Source: Citreicoccus inhibens (lineage in GTDB: Bacteria > Myxococcota > Myxococcia > Myxococcales > Myxococcaceae). Taken from it: a stretch of DNA of 64,000 nucleotides. The notes beneath the pieces are model-generated. The model was not told the DNA's origin. It was given only the letters and a program-made list of their open reading frames with translations, and searched no databases. The number at the start of each line of letters is the position of its first letter. Position 1 is the stretch's first letter. Location: NCBI RefSeq assembly GCF_019039035.1, contig NZ_JAHNZT010000004.1:248001-312000 (forward strand), written 5' to 3'. This document shows positions 16,355-24,837 of the stretch, piece after piece. The position numbers were made by a program, and so were the translations under genes.

Positions 16355-17257
16355 ATGAGCGCTCCCGCCCTCTCCCCCGCGACGCCCACCTCCCCGTCCC
16401 TCTCCGACTCCTGGCGCACCCCGCTGGAGCTGGGCGGACTGGCCGCTGTCTGGGGCGCGTCCTTCCTGTTCATGCGCATCGCCGCCAAGGACTTCGGCGC
16501 CCTGCCCTTGGTGGAAATCCGCCTGGTGCTGGGCGCGCTCGTGCTGCTGCCCCTCTTGTGGCGTGCGCGCGCCGACCTCACGCTCGCGCGCTGGCCCATG
16601 CTGGTGTTGGTGGGCGCCATCAATTCAGCGGTGCCGTTCTCGTTGTTCGCCTGGGCCGCGCAGCGCGCCCCCGCGGGTGTGGGCGCGATCACCAACAGCA
16701 TGGCCGCGCTGTTCACCGCCCTCGTGGCCTTCGCGTTCTACGGCGAGCGCATCGGCCCACGGCGGGCGATCGCACTCGTCGCGGGCTTCGCGGGCGTGGT
16801 CGTGCTCGCCAGTGGAAAGGCGGCGGGTGCCAGCGTCGGCTGGGCCGCGGCGGCGGGGACCACGGCCGCGTTCCTGTATGGCATTGGCGCCAACCTGGTG
16901 CGCCGCAAGCTCGCCGGACTGGCTCCGGGCGCGGTCGCCTCGGCGACGCTGCTGTGCGCCGCGGTGCTGCTGTTGCCCTTCGCGCTGCTCTCATGGCCCG
17001 AGCACGCCATCCCGGCGAAGTCCTGGGCGGCCGCCGCGGGGCTCGGGGTGTTCTGCACCGGCTTCGCCTACGCGGTGTTCTTCCGCCTCATCCAGCGCAT
17101 CGGTGCGGCCCGCGCCGTCACCGTGACGTACATCGTCCCGCTGTTCGGCGTGGCCTGGGCGTGGCTGCTGCTCGATGAAGCCGTGACGCCCAGCCTGGCC
17201 ATCGCTGGCGTGCTCATCCTCGGCGGCGTGGTGCTGAGTCAGCGCGAGAAAGCATGA
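16355..17257 (+). CDS. EamA/DMT-family transporter
   Basis: This is a 300-residue inner-membrane protein with ten predicted hydrophobic segments arranged as two EamA repeats of five (first repeat from [17 protein letters not shown], second from [20 protein letters not shown]). EamA members export amino acids or other small metabolites or act in nucleotide-sugar transport. The divergent LysR regulator suggests inducible efflux. ATG 16355 was chosen because the in-frame upstream extension lacks protein character and overlaps the LysR promoter. It is convergent with nagB, the stops being only seven bases apart. Confidence 0.9.
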   Translation: MSAPALSPATPTSPSLSDSWRTPLELGGLAAVWGASFLFMRIAAKDFGALPLVEIRLVLGALVLLPLLWRARADLTLARWPMLVLVGAINSAVPFSLFAWAAQRAPAGVGAITNSMAALFTALVAFAFYGERIGPRRAIALVAGFAGVVVLASGKAAGASVGWAAAAGTTAAFLYGIGANLVRRKLAGLAPGAVASATLLCAAVLLLPFALLSWPEHAIPAKSWAAAAGLGVFCTGFAYAVFFRLIQRIGAARAVTVTYIVPLFGVAWAWLLLDEAVTPSLAIAGVLILGGVVLSQREKA

Positions 17258-17263
17258 AGCGCA

Positions 17264-18010
17264 TCACCGCGGGCGGTGGTGGCGCACACCGCGCGCGGCG
17301 GGCTCGTCCAACCAGACCTCCACGTCTCGGTGGAGCTGGAGGAAGGAGGCCGGGCAGTGCGGCGTCACCGGCCCATGGAGCATGGCGGTCACCGCCGCCG
17401 CCTTGCTCGCTCCGAACGCGAGCAACACCACGCGCCGCGCCTGAAGGATGCTGGACACGCCCAGCGTCAGCGCCGCCATCGGCACGCGAGAGGGGTCGTC
17501 TCCGAACAGCATGGCGTTGGCCAACCGCGTCTCGCGACTCAGGCGCGCGCGATGACACGAGGCCACCAGCGACTCGCCCGGTTCGTTGAAGGCGATGTGG
17601 CCATTGGGACCGATGCCCAACAGGAGCAGGTCCAGTCCGCCCGCGGCGGCGAGCGCCGCGTCGTAGCGCGCGCACTCGGCCTCGGCGTCCTCCGCGCTCC
17701 CGTCGAGGAAGTGGATGCGCTCGGGCGCCAGGTTCACGTGATGGAACAGGTGCCGCTCCATGTACGCGCGGAAGCTGCCCGCGTCCTCGGGCGGCAGGCC
17801 CAGGAACTCGTCCAGGTTGAACGTCACCACGCGCGACAGGTCCAGCCCCCCGCGTCGCGTGAGCGCCACCAGCTCCCGATAGACGTTGAGCGGAGTGCGG
17901 CCCGTGGGCAGACCCAGCACGAGGTCGGGTTGCAAACGCACCGCCTCCGCGAGACGGGCGGCGCAGGCCTCGGCGGCTTCCTTCTCGGAGCTGAAGACAC
18001 GCAGGTTCAC
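17264..18010 (-). CDS. nagB: Glucosamine-6-phosphate deaminase
   Basis: This 248-residue enzyme converts glucosamine-6-phosphate to fructose-6-phosphate and ammonia, feeding amino sugars from the organism's own or prey peptidoglycan into glycolysis. Diagnostic stretches are [41 protein letters not shown] and [17 protein letters not shown], the last two separating NagB from 6-phosphogluconolactonase. The start is a GTG at 18010; an ATG further upstream would place 46 non-homologous residues before the first strand. It stands alone and is divergent from the amidase gene; no NagA or transport gene is in the window. Confidence 0.85.
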   Translation of the reverse strand: MNLRVFSSEKEAAEACAARLAEAVRLQPDLVLGLPTGRTPLNVYRELVALTRRGGLDLSRVVTFNLDEFLGLPPEDAGSFRAYMERHLFHHVNLAPERIHFLDGSAEDAEAECARYDAALAAAGGLDLLLLGIGPNGHIAFNEPGESLVASCHRARLSRETRLANAMLFGDDPSRVPMAALTLGVSSILQARRVVLLAFGASKAAAVTAMLHGPVTPHCPASFLQLHRDVEVWLDEPAARGVRHHRPR

Positions 18011-18114
18011 GAGCGGCCCACAGCATAGGGCGCCCGCGCATCCTTGCCGCGTCCATTCCCCTCGCTGGCGGGAAGAGGACAGAGCCGTCGGCGCCCCGTG
18101 GACAGAAGACACGG

Positions 18115-18120
18115 TACACT
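18115..18120 (+). promoter_or_regulatory. Putative -10 element of the amidase gene
   Basis: TACACT ends nine bases before ATG 18130, and no Shine-Dalgarno sequence lies between, so the transcript may be leaderless or nearly so. The 12-base context GTACACTGCGGG is identical to that before the LysM gene. Confidence 0.4.
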
Positions 18121-18129
18121 GCGGGCCAC

Positions 18130-19557
18130 ATGGACCCCTTCGTGACACTCGACGCGACCGCGCAGGCGGACCTCGTCCGCCGCAAGGAAGTCTCCGCGCT
18201 GGAGCTGGTGGACGCCGCGATTGCCCGCATCGAACGGCTCAACCCCAAACTCAACGCCGTCACGCAGACCCAGTTCGAGCAAGCCCGCGACAAGGCGAAG
18301 CGCCCGCTGCCCCAGGGCCCCTTCACCGGCGTGCCCTTCCTCTTGAAAGACTTCCTGCTCGCGCAAGCGGGGATTCCCCTCACGGGTGGCTCGCGCTTCA
18401 CGCGCGACTTCATCCCCGACCACGACGCGGAGCTGCTCCAGCGCCAGCTTCGCACCGGGCTCGTCGTACTCGGCAAGACGAACACCCCCGAGTTCGGACT
18501 GCTGCCCACCACCGAGGGCGCGCTGCTCGGCGCGTGCAAGAACCCGTGGGACCTGGGGCGCTCCGTCGGAGGCTCCAGCGGAGGCGCCGCCGCCGCGGTG
18601 GCCAGCGGCATGGTGCCCTTCGCGCATGCCGCGGATGGCGGTGGCTCCATCCGCATCCCCGCCGCGTGTTGCGGCCTCTTCGGCCTGAAGCCCACGCGGG
18701 GCCGCAATCCGCTCGGCCCCGAGCTGGCGGACCCCTACCACGCGCTCGTCGTGGAGCACGCCCTCACCCGCTCCGTGCGCGACAGCGCCGCGCTGCTCGA
18801 CGCCACCGAGGGCGCGGATCCAGGCGCTCCCACGCTGGCGCCGCCCAAGGCGCGCCCCTACCTCCAGGAAGTGGGAGCGCCTCCTGGGCCCCTGCGCATC
18901 CGACTGGGTCTGCGCAACGCGGTGGGCGCCCCCATCCACCCCGAATGCCTGCTCGCCGTGAGCCAGACCGCCAACCTGCTGGAGGAGCTGGGCCACACCG
19001 TCATCGAGGAGGACCTCACCCTGCCGCAGGAGGATTCACTCAGCCTGCACTTCATGACGGTGTGGGCCGCGGGCGTCGTCTACACCATCGACAGCTTCGC
19101 GCAGCGCCTGGGCCGCACGCCCTCGCCCGAGCACTTCGAGCCCTTCACGTGGAGCCTTTATCAATTCGGCCTCTCCCAGGGCTTGAGCGCGTTCCTCCAG
19201 GCCCAGGCGGAGCTGCAACGCTTCGCCCGTGCCCAGGCTCGCGCCTTCACCGACGTGGACGTCTGGCTCATGCCCACCGTGGCGGAGCCTCCCCCGCCGC
19301 TGGGCACCTTCGGGGCTCCGCCGGACGCGCCCCTCACGCCCCTGTTCCGCGCCGCGTCCTTCACGCCCTACAGCCCCCTGGCCAACCTCACCGGCCACCC
19401 CGCCATGAGCGTGCCCCTGCACTGGACCCCGGACGGCCTGCCCGTGGGCGTGCAGTTCCTGGGGCGGTTTGGCGGCGAGGCCACCCTCTTCCGGCTGGCC
19501 GCCCAGCTTGAGGCCGCCCAGCCCTGGGCCACGCGGCGTCCGCCCCTGTTCGGGTAG
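18130..19557 (+). CDS. Amidase-signature-family amidohydrolase
   Basis: This 475-residue enzyme has the complete amidase-signature triad: K73 in VPFLLKDF, the cis-Ser S149 in [14 protein letters not shown], and the nucleophile S173 in [14 protein letters not shown], with the family-typical 24-residue spacing between the two serines. It resembles the AmiA/NylA-like amidases acting on carboxamides rather than GatA, since no Glu-tRNA partner genes are near. There is no signal peptide, so it is cytosolic. It is divergent from nagB and followed 82 bases later by the phosphofructokinase gene in the same direction. Confidence 0.9.
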   Translation: MDPFVTLDATAQADLVRRKEVSALELVDAAIARIERLNPKLNAVTQTQFEQARDKAKRPLPQGPFTGVPFLLKDFLLAQAGIPLTGGSRFTRDFIPDHDAELLQRQLRTGLVVLGKTNTPEFGLLPTTEGALLGACKNPWDLGRSVGGSSGGAAAAVASGMVPFAHAADGGGSIRIPAACCGLFGLKPTRGRNPLGPELADPYHALVVEHALTRSVRDSAALLDATEGADPGAPTLAPPKARPYLQEVGAPPGPLRIRLGLRNAVGAPIHPECLLAVSQTANLLEELGHTVIEEDLTLPQEDSLSLHFMTVWAAGVVYTIDSFAQRLGRTPSPEHFEPFTWSLYQFGLSQGLSAFLQAQAELQRFARAQARAFTDVDVWLMPTVAEPPPPLGTFGAPPDAPLTPLFRAASFTPYSPLANLTGHPAMSVPLHWTPDGLPVGVQFLGRFGGEATLFRLAAQLEAAQPWATRRPPLFG

Positions 19558-19626
19558 CGGGGGGACGCAGCGCTCCCTGGCGGGCGCTCGGGCAATCGGT
19601 CCTCACGGAACTGGCACCGGGCGCGA

Positions 19627-19632
19627 TAGAAC
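19627..19632 (+). promoter_or_regulatory. Putative -10 element of the phosphofructokinase gene
   Basis: TAGAAC lies seven bases before ATG 19640 with no ribosome-binding site between. The same hexamer lies nine bases before the FHA gene start, at 22447-22452. Assignment is by eye. Confidence 0.35.
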
Positions 19633-19639
19633 GTCCCCC

Positions 19640-20677
19640 ATGAAAGTCGCCGTGCTCACTGGCGGGGGAGACTGCCCCGGCCTCAACGCCGTCATCCGAG
19701 CCATCGTCCGTCGTGCCAGCGAGCACGGCATTGAAATGATGGGCCTGCGCGATGGCTGGAAGGGATTGCTGGACGACAATCACTTCCGCCTCACGCGAGA
19801 GACCACCTCCGGCATCCTGCACCGCGGAGGCACCATCCTCGGCACCTCGCGCGTCAACCCGTTCAAGGTGGAGAACGGCCTGGAGCGCGTGAAGCGCGCC
19901 GTGGAGCGCAATGGCATCCACGCCGTCATCGCCATCGGGGGCGAGGGCACCCTGTCCGCCGCCACGCGCATGTCCCAGGAGGGCCTGCGCATCGTCGGCG
20001 TGCCGAAGACCATCGACAACGACCTCAACGGCACGGACTTCACCTTCGGCTTCGACACCGCGGTGAGCATCGCCACCGAGGCGGTGGACCGGCTCCACTC
20101 CACCGCCGAGTCCCACAAGCGCGTCATCGTCTGCGAAGTCATGGGCCGGCACGTGGGGTGGATCGCCACCTACTCGGGCATCGCGGGCGGCGCGGACGTC
20201 ATCCTCGTGCCAGAGATTCCCGCGGACCTGGAGCGCGTCGCGCAGCACATCCAGCGCCGCCACGCCAGCGGGCGCTCCTTCTCCATCGTCGTGGTGGCCG
20301 AGGGCACCCGCATCAAGATGGCGGCGGACCAGGACGAGCAGCTCATCACCACCGGCGCGCTGGACGAGGCCGGCCGTCCCCGACTGGGCGGCGTGGGCAA
20401 CCTCATCGCGGCGGAGATCGAACGGCGCACGGGCTTCGAGACGCGCGTGTCCGTGCTGGGCCACATCCAGCGAGGCGGCGCCCCCACGGCGCACGACCGC
20501 GTGCTCGCCACCCGCTACGGCGTGCACGCCTGCGACATGGTGGCCCGCGGCGAGTTCGGGAAGATGGCCGCGCTGCGCGGCAATGAGATTGTCAGCGAGG
20601 AGCTGTCCGTCGCGACCCGCGAACTCAAGCAGGTGCCGCGCTCGTTCTTCGAGGTCGCCCAGGTGTTCTTCGGCTGA
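19640..20677 (+). CDS. pfkA: 6-phosphofructokinase
   Basis: This 345-residue enzyme phosphorylates fructose-6-phosphate at C1. The nucleotide site begins LTGGGDCPGLNAVIR. GGEGT (100-104) carries glycine at 103, the residue tied to ATP use, whereas PPi enzymes have Asp there. K123 in PKTIDND, in place of E. coli's Gly, places it in the actinobacterial-type branch. D126 is the catalytic base, and the substrate loop MGRHVGWIA and the LGHIQRGGAPTAHDR segment are intact. ATP is therefore the more likely donor. Myxococcus xanthus has a PFK regulated by the kinase Pkn4, but no kinase gene is adjacent here. Confidence 0.92.
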   Translation: MKVAVLTGGGDCPGLNAVIRAIVRRASEHGIEMMGLRDGWKGLLDDNHFRLTRETTSGILHRGGTILGTSRVNPFKVENGLERVKRAVERNGIHAVIAIGGEGTLSAATRMSQEGLRIVGVPKTIDNDLNGTDFTFGFDTAVSIATEAVDRLHSTAESHKRVIVCEVMGRHVGWIATYSGIAGGADVILVPEIPADLERVAQHIQRRHASGRSFSIVVVAEGTRIKMAADQDEQLITTGALDEAGRPRLGGVGNLIAAEIERRTGFETRVSVLGHIQRGGAPTAHDRVLATRYGVHACDMVARGEFGKMAALRGNEIVSEELSVATRELKQVPRSFFEVAQVFFG

Positions 20678-20729
20678 CCCGACATCCGGTAGCATCGGCC
20701 CCCTGACCCCACGCCAAGGGATGGTGCCG

Positions 20730-22376
20730 ATGCTCACCGGCCGCATGATGGACTTTCCGCTCACGCTGACCCACTTCCTGGAGCGCGCGCGCACGTACTT
20801 CGCCCGCTCGGAGATTGTCAGCCGCAACCCGGACAAGTCCTTGCATCGCTACACGTACGCGGACTTCTACCGGCGCACGTGTCAGCTCGCCCATGCCCTG
20901 ACGAAACTGGGGGTGAAGCCGGGCGACCGGGTGGCCACGCTGAGCTGGAATCACTATCGGCACCTGGAGGTGTATTTCGGCGTGCCCGCCATGGGCGCGG
21001 TGATGCACACGCTCAACCTCCGCCTGCACCCCACGGACCTGGGCTACATCGCGCGCCACGCCGAGGACCAGGTGGTGGTGGTGGATCGCTCGCTGCTCCC
21101 CCTGCTGGAGAAGTTCCGAGGCGCGGTGCCCTCGCTGAAGCATGTCATCGTCGTCCCCGATGACGGGCCCGTGCCCGAGGGCATGCTCGACTACGAGCAG
21201 CTGCTCTTGCCCGAGCCCCCCCACTTCGACTTCCCCCGCCTGGACGAGAACTCCGCCGCGGCGCTCTGCTACACCTCCGGCACCACGGGCAATCCCAAGG
21301 GCGTGCTCTACAGCCACCGCTCCACCGTGCTGCACACGCTGGTGTGCTGTCTCCCCGAGGTGCTGGGCCTGCGCGAAGCGGACACCGTGCTCCCCGTGGT
21401 GCCCATGTTTCACGCGGCGGCCTGGGGCCTCCCCTTCGACTGCGTGGCCACCGGCGCGAAGATTGTCTTTCCGGGGCCGCACCTGGATCCACAGTCGCTG
21501 CTCGACTTGATGGCCGAGGAGAAGGTGACCATCGCGGGCGGCGTGCCCACCATCTGGCTGGGCATCCTCGCCCTGCTCGACCGCGAGCCGAAGCGCTGGG
21601 ACCTCCACGCCATGCGCACCATGGTGATTGGTGGCTCGGCCGCGCCGCCGTCGCTCATCGACGGGTTCCGCAAGCGCCACGACCTGGAGGTGCTGCACGC
21701 CTGGGGCATGACGGAGATGAACCCGCTGGGCACGCTGGCGCGCCTGAAGGGAGACCTGCACCACGCCTCCGCCGAGGCCCAGCTCGCGGCCAATGCCTCA
21801 CAAGGCTTCCCCGTCCCTTTCGTGGAGACGCGCCACGTGAGCGACACCGGCGAGGTGTTGCCCTGGGACAACGCGACCATGGGCGAGCTGGAGGTGCGCG
21901 GCCCCTGGGTGGCGGCCTCCTACTTCAGCAACGAGGGCGGGGACCGCTTCTCCGCGGATGGCTGGTTCAAGACAGGCGATGTGGTCACCATCGACCCTGA
22001 GGGCTATTTGCACATCACCGACCGCAGCAAGGACGTCATCAAGTCCGGAGGTGAGTGGATCAGCTCCGTCGCGCTGGAGAACGCGCTGATGAGCCACCCC
22101 GCCGTGCTGGAGGCCGCGGTGTTCGCGGGCCGGCACGCACGCTGGGACGAGCGCCCACTGGCCGCGGTCGTGTTCAAACAGGGACAGCAGGCCACGAAGG
22201 AGGAGCTGGCCGCGCACCTGGAGGCGCTCGTCACCAAGTGGTGGCTGCCGGACGACTACCTGTTCATCTCGCAGATTCCGCGGACCTCCACCGGCAAGTT
22301 CCTCAAGACGAAGCTCCGCGAGGACTACGGCGACCACCTGCTCAAGACGCCGGGCGCCTCCCCCACACGAAGCTGA
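20730..22376 (+). CDS. Fatty-acyl-CoA synthetase (AMP-forming)
   Basis: This 548-residue adenylate-forming enzyme activates a fatty acid via acyl-AMP to acyl-CoA. It has the ATP loop YTSGTTGNPKGVLYSHRS, the A5 motif HAWGMTEMNP, and the hinge/A8-A10 region GWFKTGDVV, DRSKDVIKSGGEWIS and IPRTSTGKFLKTKLR with the catalytic lysine. AAGGG ends nine bases before ATG 20730, which decides this start over the ATG at 20721 lying directly on that site. It belongs to the medium/long-chain branch (MMDFPLTLTHFLERA start). It lies 52 bases after pfkA, possibly cotranscribed; TAGCAT at 20691 could be a -10 of its own. Confidence 0.92.
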   Translation: MLTGRMMDFPLTLTHFLERARTYFARSEIVSRNPDKSLHRYTYADFYRRTCQLAHALTKLGVKPGDRVATLSWNHYRHLEVYFGVPAMGAVMHTLNLRLHPTDLGYIARHAEDQVVVVDRSLLPLLEKFRGAVPSLKHVIVVPDDGPVPEGMLDYEQLLLPEPPHFDFPRLDENSAAALCYTSGTTGNPKGVLYSHRSTVLHTLVCCLPEVLGLREADTVLPVVPMFHAAAWGLPFDCVATGAKIVFPGPHLDPQSLLDLMAEEKVTIAGGVPTIWLGILALLDREPKRWDLHAMRTMVIGGSAAPPSLIDGFRKRHDLEVLHAWGMTEMNPLGTLARLKGDLHHASAEAQLAANASQGFPVPFVETRHVSDTGEVLPWDNATMGELEVRGPWVAASYFSNEGGDRFSADGWFKTGDVVTIDPEGYLHITDRSKDVIKSGGEWISSVALENALMSHPAVLEAAVFAGRHARWDERPLAAVVFKQGQQATKEELAAHLEALVTKWWLPDDYLFISQIPRTSTGKFLKTKLREDYGDHLLKTPGASPTRS

Positions 22377-22390
22377 CCACGGCCAGGGTC

Positions 22391-22420
22391 GGCGCGGCCC
22401 TCAACAGAGGCGACCGCGCC
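22391..22420 (+). terminator. GC-rich hairpin after the acyl-CoA synthetase gene
   Basis: GGCGCGG (22391-22397) pairs with CCGCGCC (22414-22420) across a 16-base loop, starting 14 bases past the stop. There is no T-run, so termination is only plausible. Confidence 0.35.
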
Positions 22421-22461
22421 GGCCGCACCGAGCGCTGGCGCGGGTGTAGAACGGGGAGCGC

Positions 22462-22980
22462 ATGCCCACCGTCAAGCAACTGCGCCCCTTCGCCCGTGCC
22501 CCTCTGGCCAGTTTCCTGGAAGCCTCCGGCGCGGTGGTCCTCATCCAGCAGCCCCCCGAGCCCGTCTTCCAGCAGGTGGCCCTGCGCCTGGCCCAGGCCC
22601 GCACCGTGGGCATGGCGCACCGCTCCCGCCTCGTCGAGCGCCTGCTCGTCATGCTCCAGGGCTTTGACGCGCTGAACGTCCATTTCCTCCGCCCGGACCA
22701 TGACGGCCAGGAGCTGACCGTGGGCCGACTGGAGGACTGCAAGCTGGTCGTCCATGACCCGTCTGTCTCCAAGCAGCATGCCGTGCTGCGTTGGCACGCC
22801 GCGGCGCACACCTGCTCCGTGCGGGACTCCGGCTCCATGAATGGCACGTGGCTCAACACCCGCTCGCTGAACGAGGGGGAGGAGTGGATGCTCAATGACG
22901 GCGATGCCTTGGGCTTTGGTGACGCGCAGTTCCTCTTCCTCCGCGCCGAGACCCTCCACGCCCATCTCCAGGCGGGGTGA
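22462..22980 (+). CDS. FHA-domain protein
   Basis: This is a 172-residue cytosolic protein. Residues 84-150 form a forkhead-associated domain with all conserved phosphothreonine-binding positions: GR (88-89), S103 and H106 in SVSKQH, and NG (127-128) in GSMNGTWLN. Residues 1-80 are a helical region of unknown function (RAPLASFLEASGAVVLIQQP). FHA proteins read Thr phosphorylation by Hanks-type kinases, and this window has two such kinases (35262-36530 and 56776-59307), though none adjacent. A -10-like TAGAAC lies at 22447. It stands alone, 85 bases after the synthetase gene. Confidence 0.9.
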   Translation: MPTVKQLRPFARAPLASFLEASGAVVLIQQPPEPVFQQVALRLAQARTVGMAHRSRLVERLLVMLQGFDALNVHFLRPDHDGQELTVGRLEDCKLVVHDPSVSKQHAVLRWHAAAHTCSVRDSGSMNGTWLNTRSLNEGEEWMLNDGDALGFGDAQFLFLRAETLHAHLQAG

Positions 22981-23187
22981 GCGCGTCTGACATTGCGCGT
23001 CATCCATTCTGTCGACACCGTCGAATTTCATCGACGAGAGAAATCCTGACACACTCGCGGTCAAGTCCAACCCAGTGGGGTATGGACAGACAACTCATTG
23101 CGTCATTCATGCGACGCAACTCGCGGCGGTTGATCCAGGAGAATTGGAAATCGTTGTCACTTTTCATCCAATTCCGCAGGAGCTGCC

Positions 23188-24132
23188 ATGAACCCCCTCG
23201 AGCGCGGCCGTAACATCCTCAACCGGGTCCGGACCGGTGCAGAGCACGCTGTCGACAATGTGAAGCACACGGCGCAGAACACCGCGCACCAGGTCGCCGA
23301 GGGTGGCCGCAAGGTCGGTCAGGCGGTCGACGCGTTCGAGCACAAGGTGGAGGCGAAGGCCACCACGGTGAAGGAGCTGTTTGGCAAGGGCAGCCAGCCG
23401 GATCGCCAGTATGACGGCCAGTTCGTGGGCGCGGGGGGCCAGACGTTCCCGCCCAACACGCCGCTGTCGTCCATCCCGGGCGTGACGCCGCGCAACAACC
23501 CGAACCCGAAGGAGACCGTCGTCTACGTCAACGGCATCCTCACGGAGAAGGCGACCCAGTCCTACACGCTCCAGGAGATCGCCGACAAGACGGGCGCGAA
23601 GGCCATTGGCATCCACAACGCCACGGAGGGCGCCGTCGCGGACGTCATCCAGTGCGCCAAGGACAAGCTCGACAAGGGCAAGAACCCGGCGGTGGACACG
23701 CTGGCGGACACGCTCTACTCGGAGCTGAAGGCCGGGCGCTCGGTGCACGTCATGGCGCACAGCCAGGGCGGTCTCATCACCAGCCGCGCGCTGGGTGACG
23801 TGGCCCGCCGGCTGCGCATCGAGGATGGGATGTCCCAGGCGGACGTGGAGAAGACCATGTCCAAGCTGAACGTGGAGACGTTCGGCGCGGCGGCCATGTC
23901 CTATCCGGACGGCCCCAACTACGTGCACTACATCAACACGAAGGACATCGTGCCCGGCGCGTTCGGCCTGGGCGATGGCAAGGGCCTGGACGAGTTCCTC
24001 CACCACCCCGGCAAGGGCGCCGTGGTGAAGCGCTTCACGGAGAGCGGCAGCCCCGTGCAGGCGCACTCCATCGACACCACGTACCTCAACCACCGCGTCC
24101 CGTTCGACCAGGCGCGCGCGGGCAAGTTCTAA
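23188..24132 (+). CDS. Alpha/beta-hydrolase-like protein with amphipathic N-terminal helices
   Basis: This is a 314-residue protein behind AGGAG at 23178. Residues 1-65 are charged, alanine-rich amphipathic helix without aromatic or signal features (NTAHQVAEGGRKVGQAVDAF), resembling apolipoprotein-like or late-embryogenesis-like helices. Residues 108-315 resemble a lipase core: ETVVYVNGILTE as the first strand, VHVMAHSQGGLITSRAL (186-202) with S192 as nucleophile in an A-x-S-x-G variant, and a late VQAHSIDTTYLNH histidine region. There is no signal peptide. An unusually A/T-rich 207-base leader precedes it. It could be a cytosolic esterase or a non-classically exported protein; I cannot decide. 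Confidence 0.7.
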   Translation: MNPLERGRNILNRVRTGAEHAVDNVKHTAQNTAHQVAEGGRKVGQAVDAFEHKVEAKATTVKELFGKGSQPDRQYDGQFVGAGGQTFPPNTPLSSIPGVTPRNNPNPKETVVYVNGILTEKATQSYTLQEIADKTGAKAIGIHNATEGAVADVIQCAKDKLDKGKNPAVDTLADTLYSELKAGRSVHVMAHSQGGLITSRALGDVARRLRIEDGMSQADVEKTMSKLNVETFGAAAMSYPDGPNYVHYINTKDIVPGAFGLGDGKGLDEFLHHPGKGAVVKRFTESGSPVQAHSIDTTYLNHRVPFDQARAGKF

Positions 24133-24162
24133 CCCGCGCTCACCCGCGGCCCGGCCCGCGCA

Positions 24163-24837
24163 TCACTCCCGAGAGTCTTCGGGGAGCGCGGGCTGTTGGC
24201 CGTAGGTCTTGAAGCGGTCGATGACGCGCGTCATCTCCGCGCCGTCGAGCACCACTGGCGTTCCCACCTGCAGGGCCCGCCAGTACATGGCGGCCAGCGT
24301 CTCCACCTCCACCGCGAGCTTGAAGGCCGCGGGCAGGTCCACGCCCAGCGCCACGAGGCCGTGGTTGGCCAGGAGGCAGGCCTTGCGCCCCTCCAGCGCG
24401 ACCAGGGTGTTGCGCGCCAGCTCCGCAGAGCCGAACGTGGCGTACTCCGCGCAGCGCACGTCCGTGCCCCCCGCGGCGGAGATCATGTAATGGAACGCGG
24501 GGATGCTCTTGCGCAGGCACGCGAGCGTCGTGCTGAACATGGAATGCGTGTGGAGCACCGCGCCCATGTCCGGCCGCGCCGCGAGCAGGTCGCGGTGGAG
24601 CTGCCACTCGGAGGATGGGCGTCGCCGTCCCTCGTGGCTCCCGTCGAAGCGCATGAACACGAGGTCCTCGGGGACGAGCGCGTCGTAGTCCATGCCGGTG
24701 GGGGTGAGCAGGAAGCCGCCCGCCACGCGCGCGCTCAGGTTCCCCGAGGTGCCCTGGTTGAGGCCCGCGCTGTTCATGCGCCGCGAGGTGGCGATCATCG
24801 CCTCGCGCAGCGCCCGGTGCTCCCCCGCCCCCGTCAT
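24163..24837 (-). CDS. ald2: Class II aldolase, probable methylthioribulose-1-phosphate aldolase (DHAP shunt)
   Basis: This is a 224-residue zinc aldolase of the fuculose/rhamnulose-phosphate type. E77 (SSEW), H96 and H98 (HTHS) and H159 (ANHGLVALG) are the expected catalytic and metal residues. The gene overlaps the end of mtnA by four bases, so the substrate is most likely made by MtnA: 5-methylthioribulose-1-phosphate (or 5-deoxyribulose-1-phosphate), cleaved to DHAP and an aldehyde, the reaction of Ald2 in the described DHAP shunt. MtnB, also in this superfamily, is encoded separately at 33078-33707, so this gene is not simply mtnB. Fuculose-phosphate aldolase is the alternative. Confidence 0.72.
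   Translation of the reverse strand: MTGAGEHRALREAMIATSRRMNSAGLNQGTSGNLSARVAGGFLLTPTGMDYDALVPEDLVFMRFDGSHEGRRRPSSEWQLHRDLLAARPDMGAVLHTHSMFSTTLACLRKSIPAFHYMISAAGGTDVRCAEYATFGSAELARNTLVALEGRKACLLANHGLVALGVDLPAAFKLAVEVETLAAMYWRALQVGTPVVLDGAEMTRVIDRFKTYGQQPALPEDSRE

Noticed and set aside
17264-18010. 6-phosphogluconolactonase
   Set aside because: The LDEFLG, SFRAYM and [14 protein letters not shown] motifs are those of glucosamine-6-phosphate deaminase.
22977-23213. 78-codon frame ahead of the amphipathic hydrolase
   Set aside because: It overlaps the hydrolase start, lacks a ribosome-binding site and codon bias, and covers what looks like a promoter region.
24163-24837. Second copy of mtnB
   Set aside because: The true mtnB is in the mtnBDCP operon. 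This protein has the aldolase-type E77 and fuculose-aldolase-like spacing and is coupled to mtnA, which fits an aldolase better.
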